Assembly (NCBI GenBank): GCA_013350335.1
Contig: CM023532.1
Span: 34,721,708 to 34,785,707, forward strand
Length of the DNA stretch: 64,000 bases
DNA from: Chimonanthus salicifolius
Taxonomy: Eukaryota > Streptophyta > Magnoliopsida > Laurales > Calycanthaceae
Direction of reading: 5' to 3'
Numbering within the stretch: the first letter of the stretch is position 1; every line of letters begins with the position of its first letter. Shown here in pieces: positions 47,301-58,698 of this stretch. The notes beneath the pieces are model-generated. The model was not told the DNA's origin and ran no database searches. It saw only the letters and a list, made by a program, of their open reading frames with translations. Both the position numbers and the translations under genes were made by a program.

Positions 47301-50300
47301 ACACTCCACCGGTACGCCAGTTAAATTGTTGGTTGTGTAACAAATAGTTTTGGAGGCAACACTCCACCGGTACGCCGGTTAAATTGTTGGTCATATAAAT
47401 GAAAGTATTGGAGGCAACACTCCACCGGTAAGTCGGTTAAATTGTTGGTCATGCAAAAGAAGGAATAGAAATGAGACTAAATGATTATGAACGAATAACT
47501 CCCTCAACGGGAGGAGAATGAATTGAGTATGAGTATGTTATGGGCAATGATAGAATATATGTGAAATTTATTACTTATATGAAATGAGAAACACAACACG
47601 GAAATAGTATTTGGAATTAAGCAAATAGTATGATAACTAAGATGGGAAGGTGTAATGTGATATAAGTCGAAAAGGTAGGAGTTGTATATGGTGAGGTAGA
47701 TGTGGATTTGTTATTGCATATGAAATATGACAAAATACATTTAAAATACTCCTAAAGTGATGACGTATGAAGTAAAATGTTAATTATTTTCTTAAAATAT
47801 TTTGGAAGGGGTATTATGAATAGTATGACATATGATATGTTTATGAGGAAAGGATGATGAGGATTTTCTATAAATGAAATACAAGTTATTTTTGTACAAT
47901 GGTATTTTCTAATATGATATAAAAAGTTTATGACGATATAAATGAGAATTTATAATATGTAGTATGCTTTTGAATTATGAGCGTTCTATGGTGGTAATTA
48001 TACAATGATTTTGGAAAATGACTTTGTAGAAATGTGCTACAATAATATATGACTTGGATTTGAGAAAGTACAAAATTTGTAATATTCGATTTTTTCTGAG
48101 TATGAAAATGTAAGTATACATGTACTTATTATAATGATGCCTAATGCATACCTATGATCGGAATTCCTACTGGGCAATATGACTAACCCATAAATTTCCC
48201 CCCTCAGACTATGAATGCAGGTTCAATGCTTTGCAAATGAGTTCGGATCAAATGACGGACGAGTGTGAACACGATAGATGCGAGAAAGGAGCTAGAATAT
48301 TTTAATTTATTCCTTTGTATTTGAGATTATCGGGAATTAATGTAATATGTGAAATGATGATGTATATGTTGGGAAAATGTAATAAATGAGACTTTGATAT
48401 TTGTAAATTAAGCTTTGTATTTGATTCACCTATTGTTGGAAACTTCTTATTTTGCTTTGAGATGTATATTGCTATTCATGCAATGGAATAAATGTTTTAA
48501 ATTTCCGCAGGAAAACCAGAGTGTGTGCAAATGTTTTCATGCACACTCTAATTGGGCCAGTCAAGGGTTGGGTCTTAGGACTCGAACTTGACTCGCGTCG
48601 TGACGCTCGCCTCCCTCTCCACTGATCATTCTTTATATTTTACTCTGATGATGGTGGTTAGAGGGAGGGGAGTTACAATCATACCCAATGGAGGCTTCTC
48701 TGACATATGATAATTTTACTTAGTCGCATTTAGCCCTCTTGAGTGCAATATCCAGTGAACAAGAACCAAAGACATTTCGTGAAACTAATTCCATATCTGT
48801 TTGGCGACAGGCAATAAAAGAAGAATTGCAAGCACTCGATGATAATAAAACTTGGAATATAGTCAAATTGCCTCTCGGAAAGAAGACAGTTGGGTGTCGT
48901 TGGATATACAAAATCAAGTATAAAAGTGATGGAACTGTGGAGCGACACAAGGCGAGACTGGTTGGCAGAGGTTTTACACAAACATATGGAGAAGATTATA
49001 CAAAGACTTTTGCACCTATTACAAAGATGAACACTTTTCGAGTGGTTCTCTCCTTAGCAGAAAATCAGGGTTGAGAATTATGTCAAATGGATGTAAAAAA
49101 TATTTTCTTGCATGGTGACCTAGAAGAGGAGGTATATATAAGTGTTCCAAAAGGACATTCACAAGAATCCAAATTGGATTTGTGTGCAAGCTGAAAAAGG
49201 TCATATATGGACTTAAGCAATCTCCCTGTGCGTGGTATGCTAAGCTCAGTTCTGTTATCATGAGTAATGGGTTTAAAAGGAGTGCGACTGATTCTTTTTT
49301 TTTTTTTTTGGTAAAAAAAGTATGTGTGGTACAACTGTTGTTTTAGTGTATGTTGATAATATAGTGATCACAGGCGATAACAAAAATGAAATTATAAGAC
49401 TTAAGACTCTACTGCACAAGAGATTTGCCATCAAAGATCTGGGAGTGTTAAAATATTTTCTTGGATTAGAAGTTGCCTACTCAAAGAAGGGCATATTTCT
49501 CAATCAAAGGAAATATGTGATGGACATGTTGCATGATATTGGAAAGATGGGAGTTAAATCTTCAGATACCGTAACTGACAGTGGCGGTAAGCTTGATAAT
49601 GATGGTGAATTGTTGACTGATGTTGGTCAGTTTCAAAGGTTGGTAGGTCGATTGATTTATCTAACCATTACTCGGCCAGATATTTCCCATGCAGTTAGAC
49701 TAGTCAGTAGATTTATGCATGCACCTACAGTTACTCACATGAATGTTGTCAATCAAATTTTACAATATTTGAAGGGATCACCAGGAAGGGGAATATGGAT
49801 GCGTAAGAATGGAAATAGTTCTATTACTTCTTACACTGATGCTAATTGGGCAGGTTGTCCGGTTGATCGATGGTCTACAACATGATATTATACATTTGTA
49901 GGAGATAAACTGGTAACTTGGAAGAATAAAAAGTAGAGTGTTGTTGTAAGATCAAGTGCAGAAGCAGAATATAGTGCAATGGCCCTAACCACCAGTGACG
50001 TTATTTGGCTTCGGTCCTTATTGCAAGATTTGGGATTTGTGTCTAATCAGCCAACGCAAATGTTTTGTGATAATCAAGCTGCCATTCATATTGCTTCAAA
50101 TCCAGTGTTTCATGAGAGAATCAAACACATTGAGGTGGATTTTCATTTTGTTCGAAAAAAATTGCAAGCTAATGTTATTTGTACTTCGTTTGTTCGCAGT
50201 GGTCAATAATTAGCAGATATCTTCACAAAAGTCTCTCCGCTGCTAAATTCCAAGATATTTTGTCTAAGTTAGACTCAATCGACATTTTTGCACCCACTTG

Positions 50301-53169
50301 AGGGGGTGTTGAACTAGAAAAGAGAAATTGAGTGGGACTCAGTGTCCCAACTCAATTAGGACTCTTGTGTGATTAGGAGTCTAAGTCGGGCTTACCTCTA
50401 ATTAAGAGGTGTATTTGATTTATAGTTAGTTAAGAGTTACAATCTGAGTGTGATAGCCGTAGGGTCAGCTAAAGGCTATAAATACATATAATAGCATAGG
50501 GATTTATCATGTATACTCAGATTATATCTTTTCTACATCAACCCTTACTATTGATATTATTGAGGCCCACAACAAATATTATGTAATAATAATTATCTCA
50601 GTTATTATATTTTTGTATAGAATATTTTATACTAACTCGAGGAAACTTCACACTATTGGGTGGCATAAAATTTGTCTTCCCAAATCCAAAAGGGGTTTGG
50701 GTCTAAGGAGTATTCGGGCTATTAATGTGGCGTGCATTATGAAACAGTTTTGGAATATCCTCGTGGGCAAGGACAACATTTGGTATAGGTGGATTTCGAA
50801 AAAATACTTGAAGAATCGCTCCATTTGGTCCATCAAGTTAAAATACAATTCGTCTTGGGCTTGGAGATCGATCCTATCTGTTCGGGAGCTTGTGAAAAGG
50901 CATTGTCTGTTCATCATTGGCAATGGAACTTCTATCAAATTCTGGTTGGATCCTTGGATCAAACCTGGTTACATCCTCATCGACCACTTCGGTGCTCGGC
51001 CTATGTATGAGATGGGGCTTCCACTTGACTGCACTGTCAGTTCCTTTATTGATCGCCACAATTGGAGTCTTCCACCTGCTCCTTCCTCTGCTCTATCTTC
51101 TGTCTGGAGTTCGATCATTGATATGTCTTTACCTATCTACCATTGTAGGGATGAGTTATGTTGGACTACTAGTGTTAATGGGAGTTTCTCGATTGCCTCG
51201 GCAATGCTTATCTTTACTGCTGGTTTGGAGGATCCTCCTTGGGTGAATCACATCTGGTTTCCTAGTTGCCTGAACAGACATTCTACTTTGGCATGGTTTT
51301 TTCTCAACAATGCACTTAAGACTAAAGCTTTGCTGAATAGTTTGGGTCTGATCAGGGACACCAATTGTGTGCTTTGTTATTCTCATCTGGAATCACACAA
51401 TCATCTCCGAAATTGCACTTACACTAGACGTGTCTGGCTTTTTGTGATCAAGAAATTTCACTTCTCCTCTTCTAGTAATGATATTGTTGAGGAATCTTCT
51501 TCATTGTCTCAGAGCAGGAATAATCGTCTTGAAACGTTAGCTGCTAACCTTGCACTTCCGGCTCTGATATGGCATATTTGGAATGAGAGGAATGCCAGGA
51601 TTTTCAAAGATACGCTTTGTAATCATGATCTGGTTGGGTCCAAGATTATACAAGACATCAGGAGTCGCATTTTCTTCCGGTGTTCGAATGATGATCTCTT
51701 GAAGATTAGTGGTATTTTCTCTGCTGAGTGGAACATGCCTCCCCCATACAGGTCGCTCCGAAACCCCCTGATCATTGTCGTGTTATCATCTCCAATCATG
51801 GTTTCCTTCTGATTGCCTCTTTTGAAACGGTGGATGGCACAATTCTGGGTGCGCTCTATAACAATCAGGACTCAAATATTTTTGGTGCTAAGTTTATTAC
51901 TACTTTGGGCCCTATCTCGACTTTGCAGGTTTTGATTCTCATTCAGAAATTTCTGATGCTCATTCAGTAGTTGGGCCACTCTCTTCTTCAAATGTTTCTC
52001 TGTGATGATTTGGTTTCTTTGATCAACAATTCCAAAGTTATGGACTGGTCTAACCACAACCATGTTTATGCTATCAGGGCTCTCTTAAAACATTTTAGTC
52101 CTGATAACCTAAACATCGCTCGCTATGGGGATTCTCTTGTTCAACTACTCTTGGACCTTCATCACAATGGGGATACTGGAATTTTCTCTGAATTTTCTAT
52201 TTAATTTTGGGCCCTTTTGGGCTGTTACTTGCTATGTTTGTCTTCCTCTTTTTTGAGGTTTCATTCATTTTGTGGGGCCTGTTCGGCTTGTTTGTTTCTT
52301 GGCCTATATTGTTGGCCGCCTTTGCCTGGCCCGGGCTGTGGGTTTTCTTTCTTGTCTTTAGGCTTTTGCCTTGAATGAATTCTTACCCAACATTCAAAAA
52401 AAAAAATATTTTATACAACTTTATTTTTCAAAAAAAAAAAAAAATTTATATGACTTTTAGTATGGGTGTAGGGGTTTTATTTTGACTCATACAACCATTC
52501 TTGGAACATCTCAAACATTTTGTTTTCTTGATAATAATTATCAGCTTATATCATCTTTATCATACTAATCTATCAATAATATTCCTTTTAATAATCTTAA
52601 TCTCGAATGGTTTGATCTCAAACCACTCAATAATAAAATTGTTATTATACTATCTTCTATTAAAATCTTATTATGGTCTGATCTAGTGCGCCTGTCATTT
52701 ATACATAATAAAATAATAACAATGGTAATAATAATAGCTCTTGATATTACATGGAAAATAGTTAATGAGACTCTAAAATTCGAATTGTTTGATCTCAAAC
52801 TACTCAATCATAAATAAAAATTAATATATAATTTTCTATTAAGATCTTATTATGGGCTGATCCGGTGCAGCTAATCATTTCTCTATTATTAATAATAATG
52901 GTAATAATAACAATAACTCTTGATATTACATGGAAAATAGCTGACGAGAACTCACTGAAGATGGTGTTGGTTGGATTCTTAGGTGCCTGATTCACCGCAG
53001 CTTCGCCAACGAGTCGTTGCTTCTCAGTGAAAGCCACACACGAAGGTGTAGTGCGGTTTCCAAGATCATTTGGTATGATTTCGATCCCATCATTCTTCCA
53101 AACTGCAACGCATGAATAAGTAGTACCCAGATCGATTCCGATCGTCAAACCTTCCACTTTGCCTGCCAT
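38372..53169 (-). CDS. HSP70: HSP70 gene B with a 12.8-kb transposon-filled intron, 670 aa
   Basis: Exon 1 is 53169..52956 (MAGKVEG through TNTIF) and exon 2 is 40170..38372, with donor GTGAGT and acceptor TTTATCAG at the same codon as gene A. The coding frame is open throughout. The exons carry [23 protein letters not shown] and [13 protein letters not shown]. The interdomain-side segment reads [12 protein letters not shown] where gene C has the usual Arg (VVRIINEP). The C-terminus repeats LDSVNSSR, then has KK followed by the hydrophobic run [20 protein letters not shown] and ends in ENYF without EEVD. The intron contains a Copia element, a solo LTR nested within it, and a LINE fragment. 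That the exons are still joined across 12.8 kb is inference; plants can splice introns of this size. Confidence 0.8.
40866..41025 (+). repeat. Left LTR of the Copia element (71-bp internal deletion)
   Basis: Matches 50307-50537 except for a missing middle segment containing CTCTAATTAAGAGGTG. The sequence just after it is only a poor match to a tRNA-Met primer site, as expected for an old copy. Confidence 0.75.
42582..43600 (+). pseudogene. Degenerate Copia gag region
   Basis: The N-terminal part resembles plant Copia gag proteins (a 'NNYILWSR' motif and a 'FINGK' segment). In-frame stops occur at about 42789, 42903 and 42937. A CCHC zinc-knuckle with correct Cys-x2-Cys-x4-His-x4-Cys spacing lies near 43370-43412 in a shifted frame. 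It would have packaged the element RNA. It is not translatable as one protein. Confidence 0.75.
43601..45143 (+). pseudogene. Degenerate Copia protease and integrase region
   Basis: The retropepsin motif is present as DSRATDHMT (about 43626); the catalytic-loop Gly is replaced by Arg, while the copy at 63488 keeps DSGATDHMT. The GAG-pre-integrase region ([10 protein letters not shown]) and the integrase core (start LIHSDVW, then FIDDCTR) follow, with stops and frameshifts near 44320 and 44445. A solo LTR interrupts the polyprotein at 45144. Confidence 0.8.
45144..48677. mobile_element. Solo LTR, 3534 bp, nested in the Copia pol
   Basis: It begins TGTAACACCCCG and ends GGGGAGTTACA (TG...CA), between perfect 5-bp duplications ATCAT (45139-45143 and 48678-48682). 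No internal domain, primer site or second LTR lies within, so it is a single long terminal repeat left by recombination. The size and TGTAACACCC start fit Ty3/Gypsy elements with long LTRs such as the Del/Tekay lineage; this assignment is inference. The Copia frame resumes directly after the right duplication. Three tandem 58-bp units lie at 47292-47460. Confidence 0.85.
47292..47460. repeat. Three tandem 58-bp units in the solo LTR
   Basis: Units start at 47292, 47350 and 47408 with TTGGAGGCAACACTCCACCG and continue through TTAAATTGTTGG. The GGAG...CTCC part can form a small hairpin. Confidence 0.85.
48683..50290 (+). pseudogene. Degenerate Copia reverse transcriptase and RNase H region
   Basis: It begins with the RT entry segment containing [12 protein letters not shown] and KARLVGRGF, then RT motifs to a YVDN box near 49350, where Copia enzymes have YVDD. 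Stops occur near 49072 and 49315. The RNase H part follows from about 49830 (TDANWAG), with a stop near 49885 and the DNQAAIHIA segment near 50070. The loss of an active-site Asp and several stops show it is dead. Confidence 0.85.
50307..50537 (+). repeat. Right LTR of the Copia element
   Basis: 231 bp, TGTTGA...CTACA, preceded by the purine tract at 50297-50306. The middle part strongly resembles the LTR of the 10554-13701 element. Confidence 0.85.
50633..52404 (+). mobile_element. 5'-truncated L1-type LINE fragment
   Basis: An open frame to 51812 encodes the C-terminal part of an ORF2-like protein. [17 protein letters not shown] and WLDPW segments are followed by a zinc-binding reverse-transcriptase domain ([17 protein letters not shown]). 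A frameshift follows, then a degenerate RNase-H-like tail to about 52203. The element ends in poly(A) (52396-52406). The 12-bp direct repeat AATATTTTATAC at 50621-50632 and 52405-52416 marks the target duplication. The catalytic RT core is absent because of 5' truncation. Confidence 0.88.
52600..52940. repeat. Tandem duplication next to HSP70-B exon 1
   Basis: 'TTTGATCTCAAAC[CT]ACTCAAT' through 'CTCTTGATATTACATGGAAAATAG' occurs at about 52610-52765 and again at about 52790-52940. The second copy ends at the splice donor of exon 1. A further copy of the block lies at about 22790-22870. Confidence 0.75.
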
Positions 53170-53312
53170 GGAATTCACTCTAGCAGAGAACTGGGATATG
53201 AAATTCTCTAAGGAAATAAAAAAAGGTAAGGAGATGAGAAGAAGAAAGATAGGAAGCTCACAGCAACCAGATTCTTGCAGGAAATTGAACCCAAGATTTC
53301 AATGTTTTATAG

Positions 53313-54251
53313 ACAAAACGGGCTTGCTTCAGTCTAGGTGAAAACCTTAGAATTTGGTCCATAAAGAAGAAGATTGCGACAATAAAAATAAGCGTGACCA
53401 ATTCAATGTGCGAGTCAGCCGACGCAATGCTGAGATGGATGGCTCAATCACAGCAAAGGAGAAGTTACGGGACAAGTCAATTTATATTTTTCAATTGTGG
53501 ATTACATGAAGATAAGACAACGATAGAAACTATTAAGGTTGCTTGAGAAAGAAGCAACACACATATGAAATATTATATATAGGAAATGTGTAAAATTTTT
53601 AGATATATTAGTATAGTCAAATGAAAGTTATTCTTATTTAAAATGTCACTTTCATGTGACAGAATCTACATTAATATTAAACCAAAATAGGGCTCATTCA
53701 AAGTATACACCAATTCGACGATATTTTAGAATTAAATTGTAAAATATAATCGATAAAAATGATAGAAAACATGACTTTAATGTAATTTATACACATATTT
53801 AAATTACAAATTATATGTATGTGCATATTTATTTATTAATATGGAATCAAAATAGGCATTCAAAGGGTAAGTATTGGCTACCCTATAAGGAAAAAGATAA
53901 AATGGCAAAGGAAAATATATATTTAAATAATAATTTTACGTAATGGAAATTGTGAGAGCTTAGAAAATACATTGTTTTTAATGGACCATCAAATGGAATG
54001 AAAATGAATTTCATTGCAAATTATTGTTAGGATTTAAAAATAATTTAAACTAGTTAACACTTACGGAGCCTAAAAAGTACGATTTGGGGTGTCATGTTGA
54101 AGGATGAAAGATCAATTCAAAGGAGTTCAGTATCACAGAGATGCAAAGTTTTAATGGATAAAAGTAATTTGGGAACTCAAAAATTGAATTTTATAATTGG
54201 ATCGTGATGTTTTATTTGATTTACATAGGAAAATAGTTGATGAGAACCCAC
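53313..54251. other. Spacer upstream of HSP70-B exon 1
   Basis: Near-identical to 33021-33960. Includes the TATA-like box near 53305 (minus strand). No gene. Confidence 0.55.
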
Positions 54252-54465
54252 TGACGATGGTGTTGGTTGGATTGTTTTCCTCCTGATTCACCGCAGCTTC
54301 GCCAACGAGGCGTTGCTCCCCAGTTAAGGAGACACACGAAGGTGTAATGCGGCTTCCAAGATCATTTGGTATGATTTCGATCCCATCGTCCTTCCAAACT
54401 GCAACGCATGAATAAGTGGTACGCAGATCTATTTCGATCGTCAAACCTTCGACTTTGCCCGCCAT
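54252..54465 (-). pseudogene. Extra HSP70 first exon, second copy
   Basis: Same structure as 34174..33961, with the same Gly-to-Glu and Gly-to-Arg changes in the GIDLGTT loop. It differs only near its 3' end (ATTGTCAGT-type codon, Thr-Ile-Val). The changes therefore predate the duplication of the block. Confidence 0.7.
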
Positions 54466-55357
54466 GGAATTCATTCTTGCAGAGAAATGGGATATGAAAT
54501 TCTAAGGTAAGCAGATGAGAAGAAGAAAGATAGGAAGCTCACAGCAACCAGATTCTTTCCGGAGGTATGTGATATGGTGAGATTTTTCCTTCCATTTCTC
54601 ATCTCATTTTGTGAAGAAAAACGATCACTCTCTCCAAACAAGAGATCTTTTATTTATAGAATTATATTCAATTATAGGAAGATAAGATAATGTAATCGAA
54701 TTCAAAATAGTTCAAATCAATTTTTTTCGAGTCAATTTCAACTATACTTTCAATTTCATTTTTGAAAAAAAAAAAAAGATAGTTTAATTTTTAATTACAA
54801 AGTGGATGTGTTATGTTAGCAAATCCATGGATATAAATCTTGATGTATCGGCCGATATTTTCACCTCTGCACAAATCGTATTATAAGAAATATGAAACAT
54901 TAATTTAGAATGAAATTTCTAACCTCTTATTAAAAAAATATTAATTTAAAATAATAAAAATTAAACGAAAATGACTCATAAGAAAGATTTTGATTTAGAT
55001 GTGTTGAAATTCGATAAAAATCTTATAATAATTATCTTATATTAAATAAATATCAATATTTGATATATTTTTTCGTTGAAGTACCACATGTATTAAAATA
55101 TCAGCTTGCATCTTTATAGTGAATTCTCAGGGGAAAAAAAAGGATAAGGGGGGTGGAGAATGACCTCAAGAATTGAAGTTATTTTTGTTCTATAATAAAT
55201 GAGTTATTAAATGATTTTTAATATATTGTCTTGAATTTTTAATTTTTTAATAATGATTCTATATTTATTTATTTATCTACATAAATTTAATGTTTTTATA
55301 ACTATGTATTTATCAGTAGCTCCACAGTACCACTTTAAAAGTTTTAAGTTTAATTTA

Positions 55358-56535
55358 TTAGAGAAAGACACGTGTCAATCCTTAACGTCATCCTTCAATT
55401 ATCGAAAGAAGAAACCAGAGAACTTGGGATTGGATCCCAAGAAACGTAAAGCGCTCTGTACTCGAAGCAGGGCTGCAATTCGGGTCAGGTTTTAATAAAT
55501 TTAACTCTAACTTATGTCACAACGCATTGAACCCGACTCGATCCAAATTAAAAATCCGATTTAGTAAACCCAACTCGACTCAAGTTTGTAATAACCTCAA
55601 CCCTATAGTTCGTTCGGCCTGACCCGAGTTCAACCCTAGTTCTACTCGTTTGTTGTATAGTCGTTAGATTTCTAATGAAAAACCATTTCAGATTCTTAAT
55701 TTTTGATTTAAAATGCTACTTTTTCATCTCACTGAGCTCAAGAAGTTCTAAAATTCCAACAGACCATCAATTTCAATACAGAAAATCCAACATTTCTACA
55801 TAAAGCACCATCAAGGCATGAGAAATGGAAAGAGAATACTACTAAAAGTCCAAGCTTCCAACGGCAGATTGGCGTAGATTTTCTTCTCCAATGGGACTAC
55901 TGATGAGTCCGTAGAAGGTTTTGGGGAATCTGAAGGGTGGAATTCGAAGACATTTGAGCTGTGTTTGTATTGGACTTGGAATTTTCCCTCAAGTGTCGTT
56001 CCATAGTCCGCTAGCCTATTTAAAAATTGTAATTCGCAAGCATAGTGGGCTCACTTCTGCTCTAAGATGCATTCCAAAAATAATCTTTATCTTGTCACTC
56101 CAATTTTTATGTTTTATTTTTTTATCGATGGTTAAGATGGCCCTCTTATGGAGCTCTGGAGCACTTTAATTGATTGTCTTGTGGACCACCATTCATTTTC
56201 TTCCTTATCTTCATTCAAGTGGCTTTCTAAGGGAAAGCAGTCGTTTAAAATTCTTTGGAAAATGGTTCCTCTGCAGAGAAATAGATTTGGTGGAAGCTTC
56301 GTGGTGTGAGTTTGCGACCATTTTGTTGCGTGAAAGTCTCCTTCACATAGGTTAGCTCGGGTCGGGTCGGATTGATATTTAAAAACTTCAACTCGAATTG
56401 ATCCAAATTTTGTGCAGATTTTTTTCTTTCAAAATCACCCAACAAAGCAATTCCATCAGTTTTTTACTGCAAGTTTCATCAGACCAATTCCAAATTCAAT
56501 TTTCGCATTCCTTCTACTTCCCATCCAGTTAGTCT
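55358..56535 (+). pseudogene. sHSP promoter and leader relic, unit C copy
   Basis: Copy of 35068-36245, again lacking the TATA block and any sHSP coding sequence. Confidence 0.6.
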
Positions 56536-57490
56536 AGCAGAGTGAGAGTTGGAGGAAACAATGGTGTCTGGCCCTGATTAAATTACATTGATTACTGACA
56601 GAAGAAATGTAGAAAACAATAGTGTCTTAATAAATTTAATATTGTTTATTTATTATTAAATAAGTTCATCTGACCTAGACACTTAAAAATGGGTAGTATG
56701 GTTGGAGTCAAATTCAGTCATTTCATATGTCCACCTGAACTTATTTAAAGAATAAGTTTACTATTCTGTTTTTTTAATCGAAAGGGGTAAGTTCATTCAA
56801 TTAGGGGGGGAAAACCCTAAAAAAATATACAGGGGTGCTCACATCGGGAGCAAATAAAAGCAGTCAACACCCATAACCCTGGCCAGACAAAACATAAAAA
56901 AATCTCCAAAGGAACACTATAAATCAGTAAAGACTTCCGTGTAAAAAAAAGAAGATAGAAAATGTTGTTAGTTCAAGATTTAAATTTAAAAAAAAGAATG
57001 TCATTTTTCCTTGCAATCAACAATAAAGTCTAAACTCTAAAGTCTCCTTACTGTAACTATGATGATAATATCCATAAGATAGTATTTTTTTTATGCTTAA
57101 TGCTAAAATACCTTTACTTTCAAATTTTGAGAATGAAACAACTTAAGTTACTTATATAATCTCATAGAGTGTGTGAAAACTTCCATTCTGCACACATCGG
57201 ATAAGTTTATAAAAGATAATCTTTCATTGAAGTCACTAGAGATTAAATTATGACTTCAATCTTACTTTTGTGTCAATCGAAGCCAAATGCTTAGAATTTA
57301 TATGCTTTTTCTTTTTAGAATATTTATATGCTTATGAAAATTTATACTACTTATTTGCTTGTGCAGTACTGACACTGTAGTTAAAATCGAGTGAAATATG
57401 GTTGAGGGATTGGGTTAAAGATGAATGAAATAAACAAGTGGAATTTAAATGAGTTAATGGAATAATATAAGTGCGATGGAGGGTTGGATG

Positions 57491-57748
57491 CAGGGGTACA
57501 AAAATCAGGTGGACTAAGATCTCGGTGGAATAATTTTCTCTCTCCTCAAAATTTTAGAGAATATTGGTATTTCTTTTTTGTTTTTTTTGAAAAATAGTCA
57601 ATTTTTTTAAAAATAATTGAAAATTAAACCGATATTTGACTGATAAGAGAGAATATCGGTTGAGATAATGTCTCAACGTATGGCCGATATTTTTTTTTTT
57701 TAAATAAAATAAATTAGTATCAGCCGATATTTGGCCTATATATCCCTG
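57491..57748. mobile_element. Degenerate hAT-like MITE, unit C copy
   Basis: Starts CAGGGGTACAAAAATCAGG and ends TATATATCCCTG. Orthologue of 37166-37421. Confidence 0.55.
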
Positions 57749-58698
57749 ACTCTGATATTATGTAGAATTCTGAATGATTGTACACTTGCTTTTCTATTAA
57801 TTCAAATATATGTAGTGTTAGATACCTTTTTAATGGAAATAAGAATGTATTACAGTGAAATTACAATCCATTAATTAGAGAAATAAAATATAGCAAACAA
57901 AAAAATCAACGGTTTGAATTGGCAGCTGAGCTAATGGTACTCAACGAATGCATTAATGGGCTTATTTGGTTCATGAACGAAGTTGTTCGGTCATCGGACT
58001 TGGTCGACAAGGCCAATTAATGCAGACGGGGGTAGAGGATAAAACTCCGGAGTGCCGACGAACGCCGTCTACGGTAAGAGAACCACAGAGGAAGCAAAGA
58101 GAAGGAAGGGGAAGAAGAACTTGGAATCCACCGAGAGAGGTAATTGGGAGAACCCAAACCAGTTTCAATTAATTAGTCCATGGTTCAATTTACAATACCC
58201 AAAAGGGGGTTTTTGTAGAATAAGCCTAAAACTAAAAATAAAAATAACACTAAAAACAAAAATGGAATAAAAAGGAAAATTAAAACAAAAATAACAAAAA
58301 AAATAGGAAATTAAAAATAGTAATTGTTTATTGGAATCTTATTTTGTATGGGTGTGAGAATTTATCATATGACACATTATTTATAATTTTTATGGAATTG
58401 TAGGTATTTTTATTTTATTTGTTTTGTATTTTTTTAATTAGTTAAATGCCTAAATGGTATAGTGTCTAAATGGGTTTGAGTTTAAATCAAGTAAATGAGT
58501 CCACTCATTCAATAAATTGGATAAATGAATTTGTGTAGACTAGATTCCTCTATTTATAAATGAGTGATATAATTTGATTTGTCGACAGAAGACAGAAACA
58601 TAATTAAAATCTACATTCTCTTCGTAATTATTAATTTTGAAATCTACCAAACACAACCTAAAAACACTCCTCTTCAGAATACAAATCAAACTTTATTC

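Larger units (their letters stand above)
40866..50537 (+). mobile_element. Copia LTR retrotransposon, degenerate, interrupted by a solo LTR
   Basis: Left LTR 40866-41025 (160 bp) and right LTR 50307-50537 (231 bp) both begin TGTTGA and end CTAC[A/G]. The left one lacks a 71-bp middle part. Flanking 5-mers are TCAAT (40861-40865) and TCAAC (50538-50542). The right LTR is preceded by a polypurine tract, CTTGAGGGGG. Coding order is gag, protease, integrase, reverse transcriptase, RNase H, which is the Copia order. Stops and frameshifts break all domains, so the element cannot supply its own proteins. A 1.5-kb C-rich leader precedes gag. A solo LTR sits at 45144-48677. The same insertion occurs in the intron of gene C from 61195. 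Confidence 0.88.
54466..58698. other. Non-coding part of the HSP70 repeat unit (unit C)
   Basis: Nearly identical to 34175-38371. It carries the sHSP promoter relic (55358-56535), a candidate reversed LINE tail (about 56765-56950) and a degenerate MITE (57491-57748). It retains a short block near 57365-57395 (CTGACACTGTAGTTAAAATC) that unit A also has but unit B lost. No gene. Confidence 0.6.
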
